A DNA stretch of 64,000 nt from Dipteris shenzhenensis (GCA_047967505.1 CM106539.1); one strand, 5' to 3'. Shown: positions 47,341-58,680, numbered from the stretch's first letter. Notes: generated from the letters alone by a model not told the origin. Numbers and translations: made by a program.

Positions 47341-47870
47341 CGCGGCCGTGGCCACCAAGGGAGGGAGGGAGGGAGGAAGGCTGAGAGAGATTAAGAGAGA
47401 GAATTCAGAGAGAGAGAGAGAGAGAGAGAGACATAGAGAGGGAAAGAATGACAAATCCTAGCGGCCAAGAGGATAGAGGTAGGGAGGTAGAGAGGGTAAG
47501 AGAGAGAGAGGGAGAGAGAGAGAAGAGGAGAGAGAGAGAGAGAGAGGAGAGAGATGGAGAGAGAGAGAGAGAGAAATAATTACAAATCCTAGGCGGAGAG
47601 AGAGAGAGATAAAGAGAGAGAATGAAAAATCTTAGCCGCCATGGGGGGGAGAGAAAGAGAGAGTTGAGATAAACTAAGAGAGAGAACGAGTGGGATGAGG
47701 ATAGAGAGGGAAACACATAAGAGTTGTCAGAGAGAGAGAGAGAGAGATTAAGAGAGAGAATGAGGTGTCTTGACTATGGCTACAGAGAGATTTAGGAGTT
47801 GAGAGAGAGAGAGAGAGAGAGGAAGTAAAGAGAGTTTTATATATTTACATGTTTTATATTATACTTTTAA
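45600..47870. repeat. GA-rich repeat block with embedded GGCCGTGGCCGCC motifs
   Basis: About 2.2 kb of GAGAGA/GGGAGA DNA in nested repeats such as AGAAGAGTAGGGAGGGAAAGAA and GAGAGGGAGACTTAGGGAGA. GC-rich words related to those in the G-rich block appear at 45700 (GGCGGCCGTGGCCGCC), 45909, 46150, 46295, 47270 and 47342. Open frames here are Ser/Leu or Arg/Glu artefacts. Confidence 0.9.
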
Positions 47871-48985
47871 AAAATTATAAAAGAGTGAATTTATGGTTTG
47901 TTTTGAAGGTGAGATAATATTTTTATATATATTCATCTTTTAAATTGAAAAATGTTAACTTTTCTTTAGATACTTGTTCTTCATTTATCTCACATGCAGG
48001 TTTAGCCTCTACATCAAAATCCCTTCTTTTGCATATTTATGCCTCTTAAACCCCAGCACATTAAAATGAACACAGAAAAAGAAATTATTTATTGCTTTTC
48101 TTCACTTCGACGATTGGTTTAGCATAGTTTAGCATAGATTAGATTGCCTTAGAGGAGAGACAATTCTCCAAGTTGCCAATCGAAGCCATGCTCAAATTTT
48201 TCTAACTAGTTCCTAATCGTTGTCAATCCCTTCACTCACATGCGGTTTAATACTCATAGCATGTTATTAAATAAGACCTTTTACCATTTACCAAGAAGTT
48301 TATCAGTGGGCAGATTGCATGAGTAGATATCAGTGGATAGATTACATATATCAGTGGACAGATTACATGTCATGAGACATATTGGAGCTTGATGATTATT
48401 GGTTATTTTTATTGCATTTGTATAAATATTTAAGCTCCTTTATTGTCATAAAGACCCTTGTAAAGCCTTCTATGCTATTTTTTACATTTATTGTCATATG
48501 AAGCGCCTTGTAATAAACCCGACCATCCCGACCATTCAATATTTAACGAGTATCAGTGGGATGCATAAGTGGATATCATGTGGGCTGCATAAGTGGATAT
48601 CAGTGGAACAGTTTTTAGTGGGTAGATTGCATTAGTTGGGTATTAGTGCACAGATATCAATGGATGGACAGATTACATGTCATCACGAAGATTGAAGCTT
48701 TATGACTAAAGGGCAAATCAATGGATGGACAGATTACATGTCTTCACGAAGATTGAAGCTTTATCACTAGATGACATTTTATATTACTATAAAGCTTTAT
48801 TGGCTAATTTTTTACATTTGTACAAATATTTAAGCCTTGTAAAGCCTTCTAGGCTATTTCCCACATTTATTGCCATATGAAGCCTTGTAAAGCCTATTGG
48901 GCTATTTCCCACATTTATTGTATCAAGGGTTGTATATTGTACTTTACTTGTATGTATCTGAATTCTTCATTATCTTTTCTTGTAG
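47871..48985. other. AT-rich region with short local duplications
   Basis: Contains a ~58-bp direct duplication (ATCAATGGATGGACAGATTACATG at about 48657 and 48717), repeated TATCAGTGG/GACAGATTACATG words (48300-48640) and repeated GCCTTGTAAAGCCT words (48450-48900). No supported gene; probably an intron if module B is a real first exon. Confidence 0.6.
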
Positions 48986-49172
48986 GATTATGGAGCGATC
49001 AACTAATGTGGTGGCTATCCTAAATGACTCTGAGATCAGAGAATGGGTTTCTGATGTCACTTTGAATTTCAAAGGAAAGGAATATAGCCCCAATGGCTTT
49101 GGTAGGTGGACTCGATATCACATGGGCAGAAGAGCTAGGTTTGAATTACGACATTTTTTCTTTAAAATGTGA
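48986..49172 (+). pseudogene. Exon related to the start of the 22-26 kb gene
   Basis: A good acceptor TTTTCTTGTAG ends at 48985, and ATG at 48990 opens MERSTNVVAILNDSEIREWV, SDVTLNFKGKEYSPN and HMGRRARFEL. The core aligns with the exon at 25987 minus (TTLHFNGKEYAP...HMGRKVWF), so both belong to one unknown gene family. From about 49142 the frame runs straight into the AT-rich tandem repeat and stops at 49170-49172, so this copy is truncated. Confidence 0.55.
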
Positions 49173-50420
49173 AAATGAAAAAAAAAAATAGAGCTATTTT
49201 TATTAAATAAAAAAACGTTCATAGGAATAATTATAAAATATTTCTAAATTTCAAATGCATTTGTAGTTTTTTTTAAAATTTTTGAATTACGACATTTTTA
49301 ATTTAAAATGTGAAAATGTAAAAATTATTGTTTTTTAAAATCATCTTTGAAAATAAAGAGATTAAAGTTATTTTTTAAATTAGAGCTATTTTTATTTAAA
49401 TAAAAAAGCGTTTAAATTTTAGTTCACAGGAATAATTATAAAATATTTTTAAATTTGAAATGCATTTTAAAGTTTTTTTTAAATTTTTGAATTACGACAT
49501 TTTTTATTCAAAATGTGAAAATGTAAAAATTCTGTTTTTTAAAATCATCTTTGAAAAAAAAGAGATTAAAGTTATTTTTTAAATTAGAGCTATTTTTATT
49601 TAAATAAAAAAAACGTTTAAATTTTAGTTCACAGGAATAATTATAAAATATTTTTAAATTTGAAATGCATTTTGAAGTTTTTTTTAAATTTTTGAATTAC
49701 GACATTTTTAATTCAAAATGTGAAAATGTAAAAATTCTATTTTTTAAAATCATCTTTGAAAAAAAAGAGATTAAAGTTATTTTTTAAATTAGAGCTATTT
49801 TTATTTAAATAAAAAAACGTTTAAATTTTAGTTCATAGGAATAATTATAAAATATTTCAAATTTCAAATGCATTTTAAATTTTTATTTAAAATGTGAAAA
49901 TGTAAAAATTAGGTTTTTAAAAATCATCTTTGGAAAAAAAGAGATTAAAGTTATTTTTTTAAATTAGAGCTATTTTTATTTGAAATAAAAAGACATTTAA
50001 ATCTTAGTTTATAGAAATAATTATAAAATATTTCTAAATTTGAAATGCATTTTAAAGTTTTTTTAAATTATTTTTGGAATTACATAATTTTTTATTTAAA
50101 ATGTGAAAATGTAAATATTTTGTTTTTAAAATCATCTTTTAAAAAAAAGAGATTAAAGTTATTTTTTAAATTAGTGCTATTTTTATTTAAATAAAGAAAC
50201 GTTTAAATTTTAGTTTATAGGAATAACTATAAAATATTTCTAAATTTGAAATGCATTTTAAAGTTTTTTAAAATTATTTTTAGAATTACGTAATTTTTTA
50301 TTTAAAGCCTGAAAATGTATATATTTTGTTTTTTGAAATCATATTTAAAAAAAAAAGAGATTAAAGATTTTTTTTTATTAGTGTTATTTATATTTAAATT
50401 AAAAAATATTTAAATTTTAT
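49142..50420. repeat. AT-rich ~205-bp tandem repeat
   Basis: Units containing GAATTACGACATTTTT, AATCATCTTTGAAAAAAAAGAG, ATTAGAGCTATTTTTATTT, AAACGTTTAAATTTTAG and AATAATTATAAAATATTT recur with starts at about 49284, 49488, 49693, 49876, 50085 and 50290. Periods near 205 bp; increasingly degenerate to the right, with traces to 50800. Confidence 0.85.
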
Positions 50421-50853
50421 TTTTAAAAATGATCTTTTAAAAAAAAGAAAATAAGAGTTTAAGTTAGTGAAGTTTTTATTTAAATGTCAAAAAGTATATA
50501 ATTTGTTTTTTAAAATAATCTATTATAAAAATTTTATAACTGAAGTTTACAAATTACTGAAGTTTTGAATTTAATATAACGTTTAAATTTTGTTTTTAAA
50601 AATCATGTATCAAGAACAAGAAAATAAGAATTTTGTTAAAATAAGAAAATCATGTATTAAAAACAAGAAAACAAGAAAACAAGAACAAGAAAAAGAGAGA
50701 TTAAAGTAGGTTTTATGTTATTTTTGAAATTGGTGCTATTTTTATTTAAATAAAAAAACGTTTAAATTTTAGTCTTCAAAACCATCTTTTAAAAAATCAT
50801 CTTTTATGTGGAATATTAAAGATTATATAGTTGGTTAAGAGTTGTTTCATAAT

Positions 50854-51417
50854 TTAGGTAGAGTAAGTAGGCTCTATAAAACACCACATGGGCATTATCC
50901 CTAAAACACCACACCACATGGGTAAAGACCCCAACACTAGAGTGGTTAGATGCATAAGCGTATGGCTAATTGGATCTTCTAAATGCACCAGTGCATCGAA
51001 AACACATACGTAATTTATGATTGTCCAAAGGTCTCCTCTCTCCCCAAGCATGGGAACCAAGTGATGATCTATAGGAATGGCCACTAGTTGAGGTGGATTG
51101 CCCAACCAAAATAGATAATATTGAAAAGGCTTAATTATTTTCTCAAAGTTCTCACTTTAAAAGGTCTGTAGTGTCAACCCGCTCTTTAATGTGTAGTCCG
51201 AGAAATACTAGATGCGCCTTGCTTGTGTATCGTTCAAAGTAATGTATTAGGTATCCTTCTATCTCCTCCATATCTATTACAAACCCAAGGCAGTAAAGCA
51301 TTCAAAGAAGGTCTTATTAACCAAACCTCTCCACTATCTATCCTTAGTATAGGGGCCATAAGTGGACAATGTGGTCCTTACACCACATGGAAAAGTTTCA
51401 TATTGGATAAAAAGTAA
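50854..51417. other. Possible coding scraps, unassigned
   Basis: A minus frame (51105-50854) reads GNPPQLVAIPIDHHLVPMLG and LVHLEDPISHTLMHLT, and a plus frame (51223-51417) reads KAFKEGLINQTSPLSIL. Both look protein-like in composition but are short and unrecognised. Confidence 0.25.
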
Positions 51418-51777
51418 AAAAAGGGAAACATATAAGGAAAAAATATTTGAGACATCTAAGTTTAAAAATGCAACAACTAGAGTTTGAAAAAATTTTAATC
51501 AAAATTAAGAATTTTTAATAATATTGAGTTTGATAAACATAATATTGAGCCACACATTTGGCCCATCTACCGGTAGGTGCATAGGATGATCCCAACGACA
51601 TCCTACCTCATCAAGGAGTACGTACAAATAGTTTTCATTACGTAAATAGATTATAAGTTATATTGAATAGAATATTATTTTCATTACTCAAATAGAATAT
51701 TAATTTCCATGTGTTTTTTTTGTGCATGCGCTAGCCAGCGCACAGGTTCTGGCACCACTATTCGTATGTAGATAGAG

Positions 51778-53686
51778 ATGCTGAGAGCTGAGATGAGGGC
51801 ACTGTAGGATGCTAGGGCACCCCCTCACTTGGTTGCGAGTCTAGATTCAGTTATTGAGGCTATGGGTCGATTGGACACAGTTGAGGACGTTGTGGATAGC
51901 TTTCAGGCACAGGCTGAGGCAGAGATCACTGGTGATGGCTTGGATTGGAGAGCCATTCGACAGTTGTTTGAGCGTGAGTCACATCACAGGCAGGCCTTAG
52001 AGGATATGTTTTGGGATGGTCACACTGAAGCGATGCGACCACGATCAGGGCTCCCCTTGCATATTTTACATTGTAGGCACCCCATCATAGCAGCACACAT
52101 TTATCCGAGATATCTCGCTGCGAATGGTGGTCGATTGCCTCACAACCGTCAGATAGCCAGGTCATTTGCCATGCAGCTATACGCTGAGTTTGTGCTTGGT
52201 CATCGGGTAGACTACCTTAGTACCCGTCCAGGATCAGGAGCGGGACATGGTAGGATGGGGCGTCAGGAGCATCAGATTGCAGGTGTTCGGCATCGACGTG
52301 AGGCACCAAAGTTGCACACCATCCCTGCACCGGCATTGCGAGCTGTTGGAGGACGGATTAGGGGGGATGTTCATTCAGTGGCATCATCCTTGCAGCACAT
52401 GGTCTCTGCCCTATCAAGATCACTTTCGATTCCACCCCCCCCACCTCGATCATCGATGGAGCCTCCCACATCTACACCACCTCCCACATCTACACCGCCT
52501 CAACATGAGTTGGAGGCTCGAGACGCACAGATTGCAGAGTTGGAGGCATTGTTGGCCGAGTCTAGGGATGAGGTTAGTTATTTTGATTATGTTAGTTTAT
52601 TTTTTTGTAGCGTGTTTTGAACTGAAGTTTTTTGGTTAATTCTCACCATGTACGCGACATGTTTGCATTGCAGGCATATCTATTGCATCAGGATATGGAG
52701 TCTCGTGTATGACTGTTGCAGACGAATTTGGAGGAGCATAGGATTCGGACACGCATAGCATACCATCGTGCGGAGCACTATATTTTGCAGTTGAGGCATA
52801 TTAGTCATGATCCATCTCGCCATAGGATCGACCCCAGCATGCCCTATACCCCGCTCCTCCTGTAGATGTGCCGACTAGGATACCCATAGATGCAGCAATC
52901 ATAGCCAGGCTTCCTACTGCCACTTGCGTCCTTTGCCACGAGGAGTTTGACACCGTTGGGCGGTTTGGACTAGGGTGCGACCACATCGCACATCTCCATT
53001 GCATGACCCGCCACATGGTGGCACGATCAGTGTGCCCTGTATGCTTTGCTGACATTGATGTGGCCACATACAGAGGACTAGGCATGGATGATCTATATCC
53101 TAGTCATCGTTAGGCCATTGATCCATTCGCCCGCGTAGTCTTGACAGAGCACTACAGGGAGGAGGCACAGAGAGCGTTGCTGATGCAGGAGGGTGCTGAT
53201 ACATCGGTGGTTGCAGCGTGCGTTCCACGACGCTTTTCATATTATGGTGATTTCATGCCAGGTGACGAGGCACGAGCAAAGGAGGCACACCGTATTGAGC
53301 GAGAGGCAGAGCTGCAGACATCATTGCAACAGTGGGTGGAGCAGCAGCTTGGGCGGGGACGAGACCAGCATCTTCTACATGTAGAAACGATTACTCGCGC
53401 TGGATTTGAGGCACGAGTATTCGTAGATGCACGGCTATGGGAGCTGAGACGCGCATACATAGAGGAGAAGAGGGAGGCAAAGATGGTAGCGGTGGCGCGT
53501 GCAGCATCCCCTCCTCTTCATCAGGATGAGGCTAGCCCATCTTATGCAGGTGATGAGGCTGGCCCATTTGATCCGGCTTTGCCTGAGGGCACACAGCGGA
53601 CGGTTGGGCAGCGGGTCATACAGGAGCCACGTCAGCATTCCACTAGAGGATCATATGTGGAGTTATCAGATTCTGATTCAGGATGA
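51778..53686 (+). pseudogene. RING-H2 zinc-finger protein gene, degenerate, with one 101-bp intron
   Basis: ATG 51778 opens a frame with TAG at 51805, then 255 codons to a donor at 52573 (GATGAG|GTTAGT). An acceptor at 52673 (TTTGCATTGCAG) continues the frame in phase 0. The N-terminal half is helical (AIRQLFERESHHRQALEDMF, FAMQLYAEFVLGHRVD), followed by a Pro/Ser/Thr linker and a coiled coil that crosses the intron. A RING-H2 domain follows (52924-53046): CVLC, C-D-H, AH, HC, then CPVC, all eight zinc ligands present. The C-terminus is charged and helical and ends in SDSDSG. RING proteins usually act as ubiquitin ligases; the role here is unknown. Lesions: TAG 51805, TGA 52710, a one-base shift before 52868 and TAG 53111. 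Confidence 0.65.
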
Positions 53687-53699
53687 TTGTTTAGGCTTC

Positions 53700-54065
53700 A
53701 CATATTTCTTGTTTAGGGATGCACTTCTGCACGATGATGATGATGATGTACAGATTCATTTTGGTACTTTCATGATATTGTTCTTACTTTTATGATGTAT
53801 GAGCATTTTCATACTTTCATGATGTTCTTCACACTTTGTTTATCTCAGTTTATAGTTTGTTTAAATGTAACATAAACATTTAAAATTAGGAGTATGATTT
53901 TGAATTTTGAATATCTCAATTCACACATCTAATACATAAGGTATTTAAAAAAGAATGCCATGTGAAGTAATTGTAAACATTAAGCATTGAAAAAGTGTTC
54001 AAGTTCCAACTTTATCATTTTGAATATCATATTGAATTTCGTATATATCAATGCTTGCAATTATT
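53700..54065. other. 3' flank with no gene
   Basis: A short (GAT)n run at about 53735-53750 and AT-rich sequence. TATGATTTTGAAT...ATCTCAATTCACACATCTAATACATAA occurs at 53893 and 54124, a ~230-bp direct repeat leading into the next array. Confidence 0.6.
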
Positions 54066-54069
54066 ACAC

Positions 54070-56320
54070 TAAACCTAAGAGCCGTGCGAAGTTTCATCCC
54101 CAGGTGCGTATTTAAAATTAAGAGTATGATTTTGAATTTCAAATATCTCAATTCACACATCTAATACATAATGTATTTTAAAAATAATGCCATGTGTCGT
54201 AATTGTAAACATTAAGCATTGAAAAGATGCTTGCAAAAATGTATGCATTATACCTTCCATGGGGCGCAAACCAAATCAGTTGGAGACCAAATCTTGCGTG
54301 GATGTATGTCTAGGGTAGCCTAAGAGCCGTGTGAAGTTTCATCCCCAACAGGGTTTAGGATTTAGGGTTCAGGGTTTAGGGTTTAGGGTTTAGTCGTGCT
54401 AGTAGGGATTATAAAAATGTACGCATTATACCTTCCACGTGGCGCATACCGAATTACTTGGAGACCAAATCTTGCATGGATGTACGTCTACGGTAGCCTA
54501 AGAGCTGTGTGAAGTTTCATCCCCAACAGGGTTTAGGATTTAGGGTTCAGGGTTTAGGGTTTAGGGTTTATTCGTGCTAGTAGGGATTGTAAAAATGTAC
54601 GCATTATACCTTCCACGTGGCGCATAACAAATCAGTTGGAGACCAAATCTTGCGTGGATGTACGTCTAGGGTAGCCTAAGAGCCATGTGAAGTCTCATCC
54701 CCAACAGGGTTTAGGATTTAGGGTTCAGGGTTTAGGGTTTAGGGTTTAGTCGTGCTAGTAGGGATTGTAAAAATGTACGCATTATACCTTCTACGTGACG
54801 CAAACCAAATCAGTTGGAGACCAAATCTTGCATGGATGTACGTCTAGGGTAGCCTAAGAGCCGTGTGAAGTTTCATCCCCAACAGGGTTTAGGATTTTGG
54901 GTTCAAGGTTTAGGGTTTAGGGTTTAGTCGTGCTAGTAGGGATTGTAAAAATGTACGCATTATACCTTCCACGTGGCGCATACCAAATCAATTGGAGACC
55001 AAATCTTACGTGGATGTATGTCTAGGGTAGCCTAAGAGCCGTGTGAAGTTTCATCCCCAACAGGGTTTAGGATTTAGGGTTCAAGGTTTAGGGTTTAGGG
55101 TTTAGTCGTGCTAGTAGGGATTGTAAAAATGTATGCATAATACCTTCTACATGGCGCAAACCAAATCAGTTGGAGACCAAATCTTGCGTGGATGTACGTC
55201 TAGGGTAGCCTAAGAGCCGTGTGAATTTTCATCCCCAACAGGGTTTAGGATTTAGGGTTCAGGGTTTAGGGTTTAGGGTTTAGTCGTGCTAGTAGGGATT
55301 GTAAAAATGTACGCATTTGTCCTTCCACGTGGTGCATACCAAATCAGTTGGAGACCAAATGTTGCGTGGATGTATGTCTAGGGTAGCCTAAGAGCCGTGT
55401 GAAGTTTCATCCCCAACAGATAAGTCCACGTGCGTATTTCACCAGTACGTGCGCCATTTTTCATACGTAGTCGTGCTAGTAGGGATTGTAAAAATGTACG
55501 CATTTGTCCTTCCACGTGGCGCATACCAAATCAGTTGGGCACCAAATCTTGCATGGATGTACGTCTATAGTAGCCTAAGAGCCGTGCAAAGTTTAATCTC
55601 CAACAGATAAGTCCACATGCATATTTCATTAGTACGTGCGCCATTTTTCACACATAGTCGTGCTAGTAGGGATTGTAAAAATGTACGCATTATACCTTGC
55701 ACGTGGCACAAACCAAATCAGTTGGAGACCAAATCTTGCATGGATGTACGTGCGCCATTTTTCATACATAGTCGTGCTAGTAGGGATTGTAAAAATGTAT
55801 GCATTTGTCCTTCCACGTGGCGCATACCAAATCATTGGGCACCAAATCTTGCATGGATGTACGTCTACGGTAGCCTAAGAGCCGTGCAAAGTTTAATCTC
55901 CAACAGATAAGTCCACATGCATATTTCGTTAGTACGTGCGCCATTTTTCACACGTAGTCGTGCTAGTAGGGATTGTTAAAATGTACGCATTATACCTTCC
56001 ACGTGGCGCATACCAAATCAGTTGGAGACCAAATCTTGCATGGATGTATGTCTAGGGTGGCCTAAGAGTCGTGCGAAGTTTCATTCCCAACAGATAAGTC
56101 CACACGCGTATTTTGTTAGTACATGCGCCATAGCTTTGCCGCAGTCGTGCTAGTAGAGATTGTAAAAATGTACGCATTGTACCTTCCACGTGGCGCATAC
56201 CAAATCAGTTCAGACCAAATCTCGCGTGGATGTATGTCTAGGGTAGCCTAAGAGTCGTGCGAAGTTTCATCCCCAACAAGTAAGTCCACACGTGTATTTC
56301 GTTAGTACGTGCGCGAATTT
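54070..56320. repeat. ~179-bp tandem array with interstitial telomere-type tracts
   Basis: Units containing GTCGTGCTAGTAGGGATTGT, AAATGTACGCATTATACCTT, CCACGTGGCGCATACCAAAT, GCGTGGATGTACGTCTAGGG and AGCCTAAGAGCCGTGTGAAG start at about 54392, 54570, 54749, 54928, 55107, 55287, 55467, 55657, 55769, 55957 and 56143. The first six are preceded by GGGTTTAGGATTTAGGGTTC plus AGGGTTTAGGGTTTAG, a plant TTTAGGG-type tract. Later units have GATAAGTCCACRYGCGTATTTC instead. Period is 178-180 bp in the first part and 112-190 bp afterwards. Confidence 0.92.
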
Positions 56321-56648
56321 TCTTAGTCATGTTTTTAAAATGTCCTAAAGCACAAAACAAATTACAACATTACTACTAATAAACAATTTTTTGTTTTATA
56401 AACACAACAAATCCCATTGAGAAGACATCGGACATCATGTATAAGATAGAATCTAATACAATGACGTGTATGAACGTGTATACAGCCATCATAGTGAAAT
56501 ACAAAATATGAGTCCATGAAAATTACAATGGTACGGTCACACAGTGAGCCTATACATATCGAATACAAAAAAGTGTAATCAACTAGTGATACCCAATAAA
56601 AATCAATCTGATCAACTGATGATCCCAAAAAATATGATATGTAATGTG

Positions 56649-57930
56649 CTACTCCTCAGGATCAGCTCTCATGCCAATAGTTGCAAGTATGCTCTCGTGA
56701 TCCACCACTGCAAGGTGCCATCATGGAGTGGACGTCGCCTTGCGAGTGCAAACACAACTCAAAGTAATCTTGATCCCAACAACAAGATGAGAATACATGT
56801 ATGCCTCCTGATCCGCCATGTACTCCTAGAATTCAATATAGCGACCACGCCTCTGTATCTGCTGAAAATAGTGGCCACCTACGATCATGCTATGAGCATT
56901 GAAGTGCATCCCATGCCCATCCACTGTATCCTCATTCAGCACACTCTTCAGCATAGAGCATCGCAACAAGTAATAATCCACACCCTCCTCATTGCCCTTC
57001 GAAGCAATAACCGCAAAGATATCACCAATACACAAAATATCTGTAAGCTGGTCATAATCTCTAGAGGAACTGAATCCCACATCCTGATCATCATCTACCT
57101 CCTCCCAAGGCTGGAAGGGAGAAAGCACCCGCCGTACCCATGGATCGGCCCATGGTATCATGGAGCACCCTCCCCAATCATCATCAATGCATGCAGAGCA
57201 AAAACATGCAAATCGTCGAGAAAAGATCGCGGGGTGAGACTCACCTATGCTCTTTATGGAATGGAAATCAAGAGTGCCAGGCATAGAACGACAATCAAAA
57301 GGCCTAGACCGATCAAGACTCCCAATGTCCACGCACCAAAAATACCGGCTCACCACCCTATCGTCATGTGACTGAAACAAGGAGATAGCACTAGTGGATA
57401 AGTGCTGGCTGCACCACCACACCACATCATGTGCATCCTTGAAGCGATCGGCACTGTGACGCAACTGGTATCGATGCAAAGCACGCAAGCACCTGCACCA
57501 TCATGCTCTCCCTTACCATGCCCTGTCTTGAAGTAGTTCCATGTGATCGGAATGCCTGTCTCATGGTGCCATCTGCAGAACCAATAAAATTGTCTAGCAG
57601 ATTTGAACTGACCACCGTAGCCGTCTGACCAGATCCAGCGCCGCTGCCATGTGACACCATGATCCCTCAAGAAACTATCATGCAAAGTGAAGCAATGCTG
57701 CACAAAATGGGCATCATGCGATCGATCATCACTAATGTAGAAGTGATACTCTCGGGTGGAGGTGGGATGTAGAGGTAGAGCTGGAGGTGGATCAGTGGTG
57801 GCAGCGCGAGCTCGAGCTCTAGAGGCTCTCTTGTGCTCACGAGCCTTCCGCTTGCGCTCCTCGTCAATGACATTTTGGGGGGGGTCCTACATCTTTCACG
57901 TCCACTAGCTCTACGGCTTTGAGAACCCAT
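56649..57930 (-). pseudogene. Transposase-like protein (SDG..QFKS / HGKG..DG.GA family), frameshifted
   Basis: Minus strand from ATG 57930 (MGSQSRRASGRER). The frame shifts at an 8-base C run (57878-57885) into a basic segment and HFYISDDRSHDAHFV. Then come WIWSDGYGGQFKSARQFYWF, a short loop, and GHGKGEHDGAGACV (57620-57485). A second shift follows, then a FACFCSACIDDDWGGC cysteine cluster (57215) and a C-terminal domain (CIGDIFAVIASKGNEEGVDY, GGHYFQQIQ), with TAG at 56826, ending at TAG 56649-56651. SDD, SDG..QFK, HGKG..DG.GA and the CFC..C cluster occur together in a widespread, poorly named family of transposon proteins in plants and animals. The first acidic motif of that family is not present, so the N-terminus is short or replaced. 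Confidence 0.6.
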
Positions 57931-58018
57931 TCTCAATGAAAGTAGGATGGAAGGTGTGACAAAGTGATGAGGAGGCAAGAATGGCCAAGAATGGGTGAAA
58001 TGAACCAAAACGTGGTTT

Positions 58019-58026
58019 CTTATAGA
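58019..58026 (-). promoter_or_regulatory. Minus-strand TATA-like box upstream of the transposase-like gene
   Basis: The minus strand reads GCTCTCTATAAGAAACC, about 90 bp before the ATG at 57930. Confidence 0.4.
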
Positions 58027-58129
58027 GAGCCTCAACTCATCCACTAGATTGCTCTTAGATTGCTCTTCATTATTATTGGTGGAGAGGTGCTAAGATTGAA
58101 ACTAATTGGCTAAGGTTTGTACCTTCAAA

Positions 58130-58319
58130 TACCTCGATCGAGGTATGCTATGCCCACAGCCCAAATCATATACCTCGATCAGACCATATACCTCGATCGA
58201 GGTATTCAATGCATTACGCATGTATAAACCTCGATCGAGGTATCCCTAGGTATCCTCGGTCATATACCTCGATCGAGGTATTGTATGCCTCACGCAGGTC
58301 ATATACCTCGATCGAGGTA
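58130..58319. repeat. Five copies of the palindrome ACCTCGATCGAGGT
   Basis: Copies at 58130-58145, 58189-58204, 58228-58241, 58265-58280 and 58304-58319; four are the 16-bp TACCTCGATCGAGGTA. A half-site lies at 58171-58180. Spacing is 59, 39, 37 and 39 bp, and the last copies sit in a ~39-bp tandem unit (ATATACCTCGATCGAGGTAT plus TGTATGCCTC). The cluster lies about 110-300 bp upstream of the transposase TATA box. Confidence 0.9.
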
Positions 58320-58344
58320 TTCTATGCCTCGCACATCGTCACAT

Positions 58345-58680
58345 GTGTATACATCTGGCTGATGTGGCACCATGCATGGTCATGATGTGGTAATATAGTC
58401 TCTTCCATGACATTGAAAGGTGATGTGGCATGATGAGTTGGCATTCATGAGGTGGTAGATTGACACTGCAAATTGAGGTGGAGGGATTGGTGACGTGGCA
58501 AGGTTGAGGAGGTATGCCATGGTGGCAAGGTGTGATCACATGGCTCATGATGTGGAATGATGAGGTGGCACATGTGGCATCACGTGTGGCAGTGTAAGGT
58601 GACATGGCAAGGAGTGATGTCACATCTCCTTGATGAGATGGCACCACGTGGTCTAACAACGTGGCATGGTTTTGATGACT
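58345..58680. repeat. GATGTGGCA-rich imperfect minisatellite
   Basis: Words such as GATGTGGCA, GAGGTGGCA, GACGTGGCA and TGATGTGG recur about a dozen times at irregular 12-30-bp spacing. The minus-strand open frame here (58713-58339) is an artefact of the repeat. Confidence 0.7.

Noticed and set aside
54070-56320. True chromosome end
   Set aside because: TTTAGGG tracts are short, interrupted and embedded in a satellite with genes on both sides.
56544-57371. 275-codon plus-strand frame
   Set aside because: It overlaps the minus-strand transposase-like sequence antisense and lacks recognisable motifs, while the minus strand carries family signatures.
58130-58319. CRISPR-like array of palindromic repeats
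   Set aside because: Repeats are short (16 bp), spacers are not unique or uniform, there are no cas genes, and the DNA is eukaryotic.
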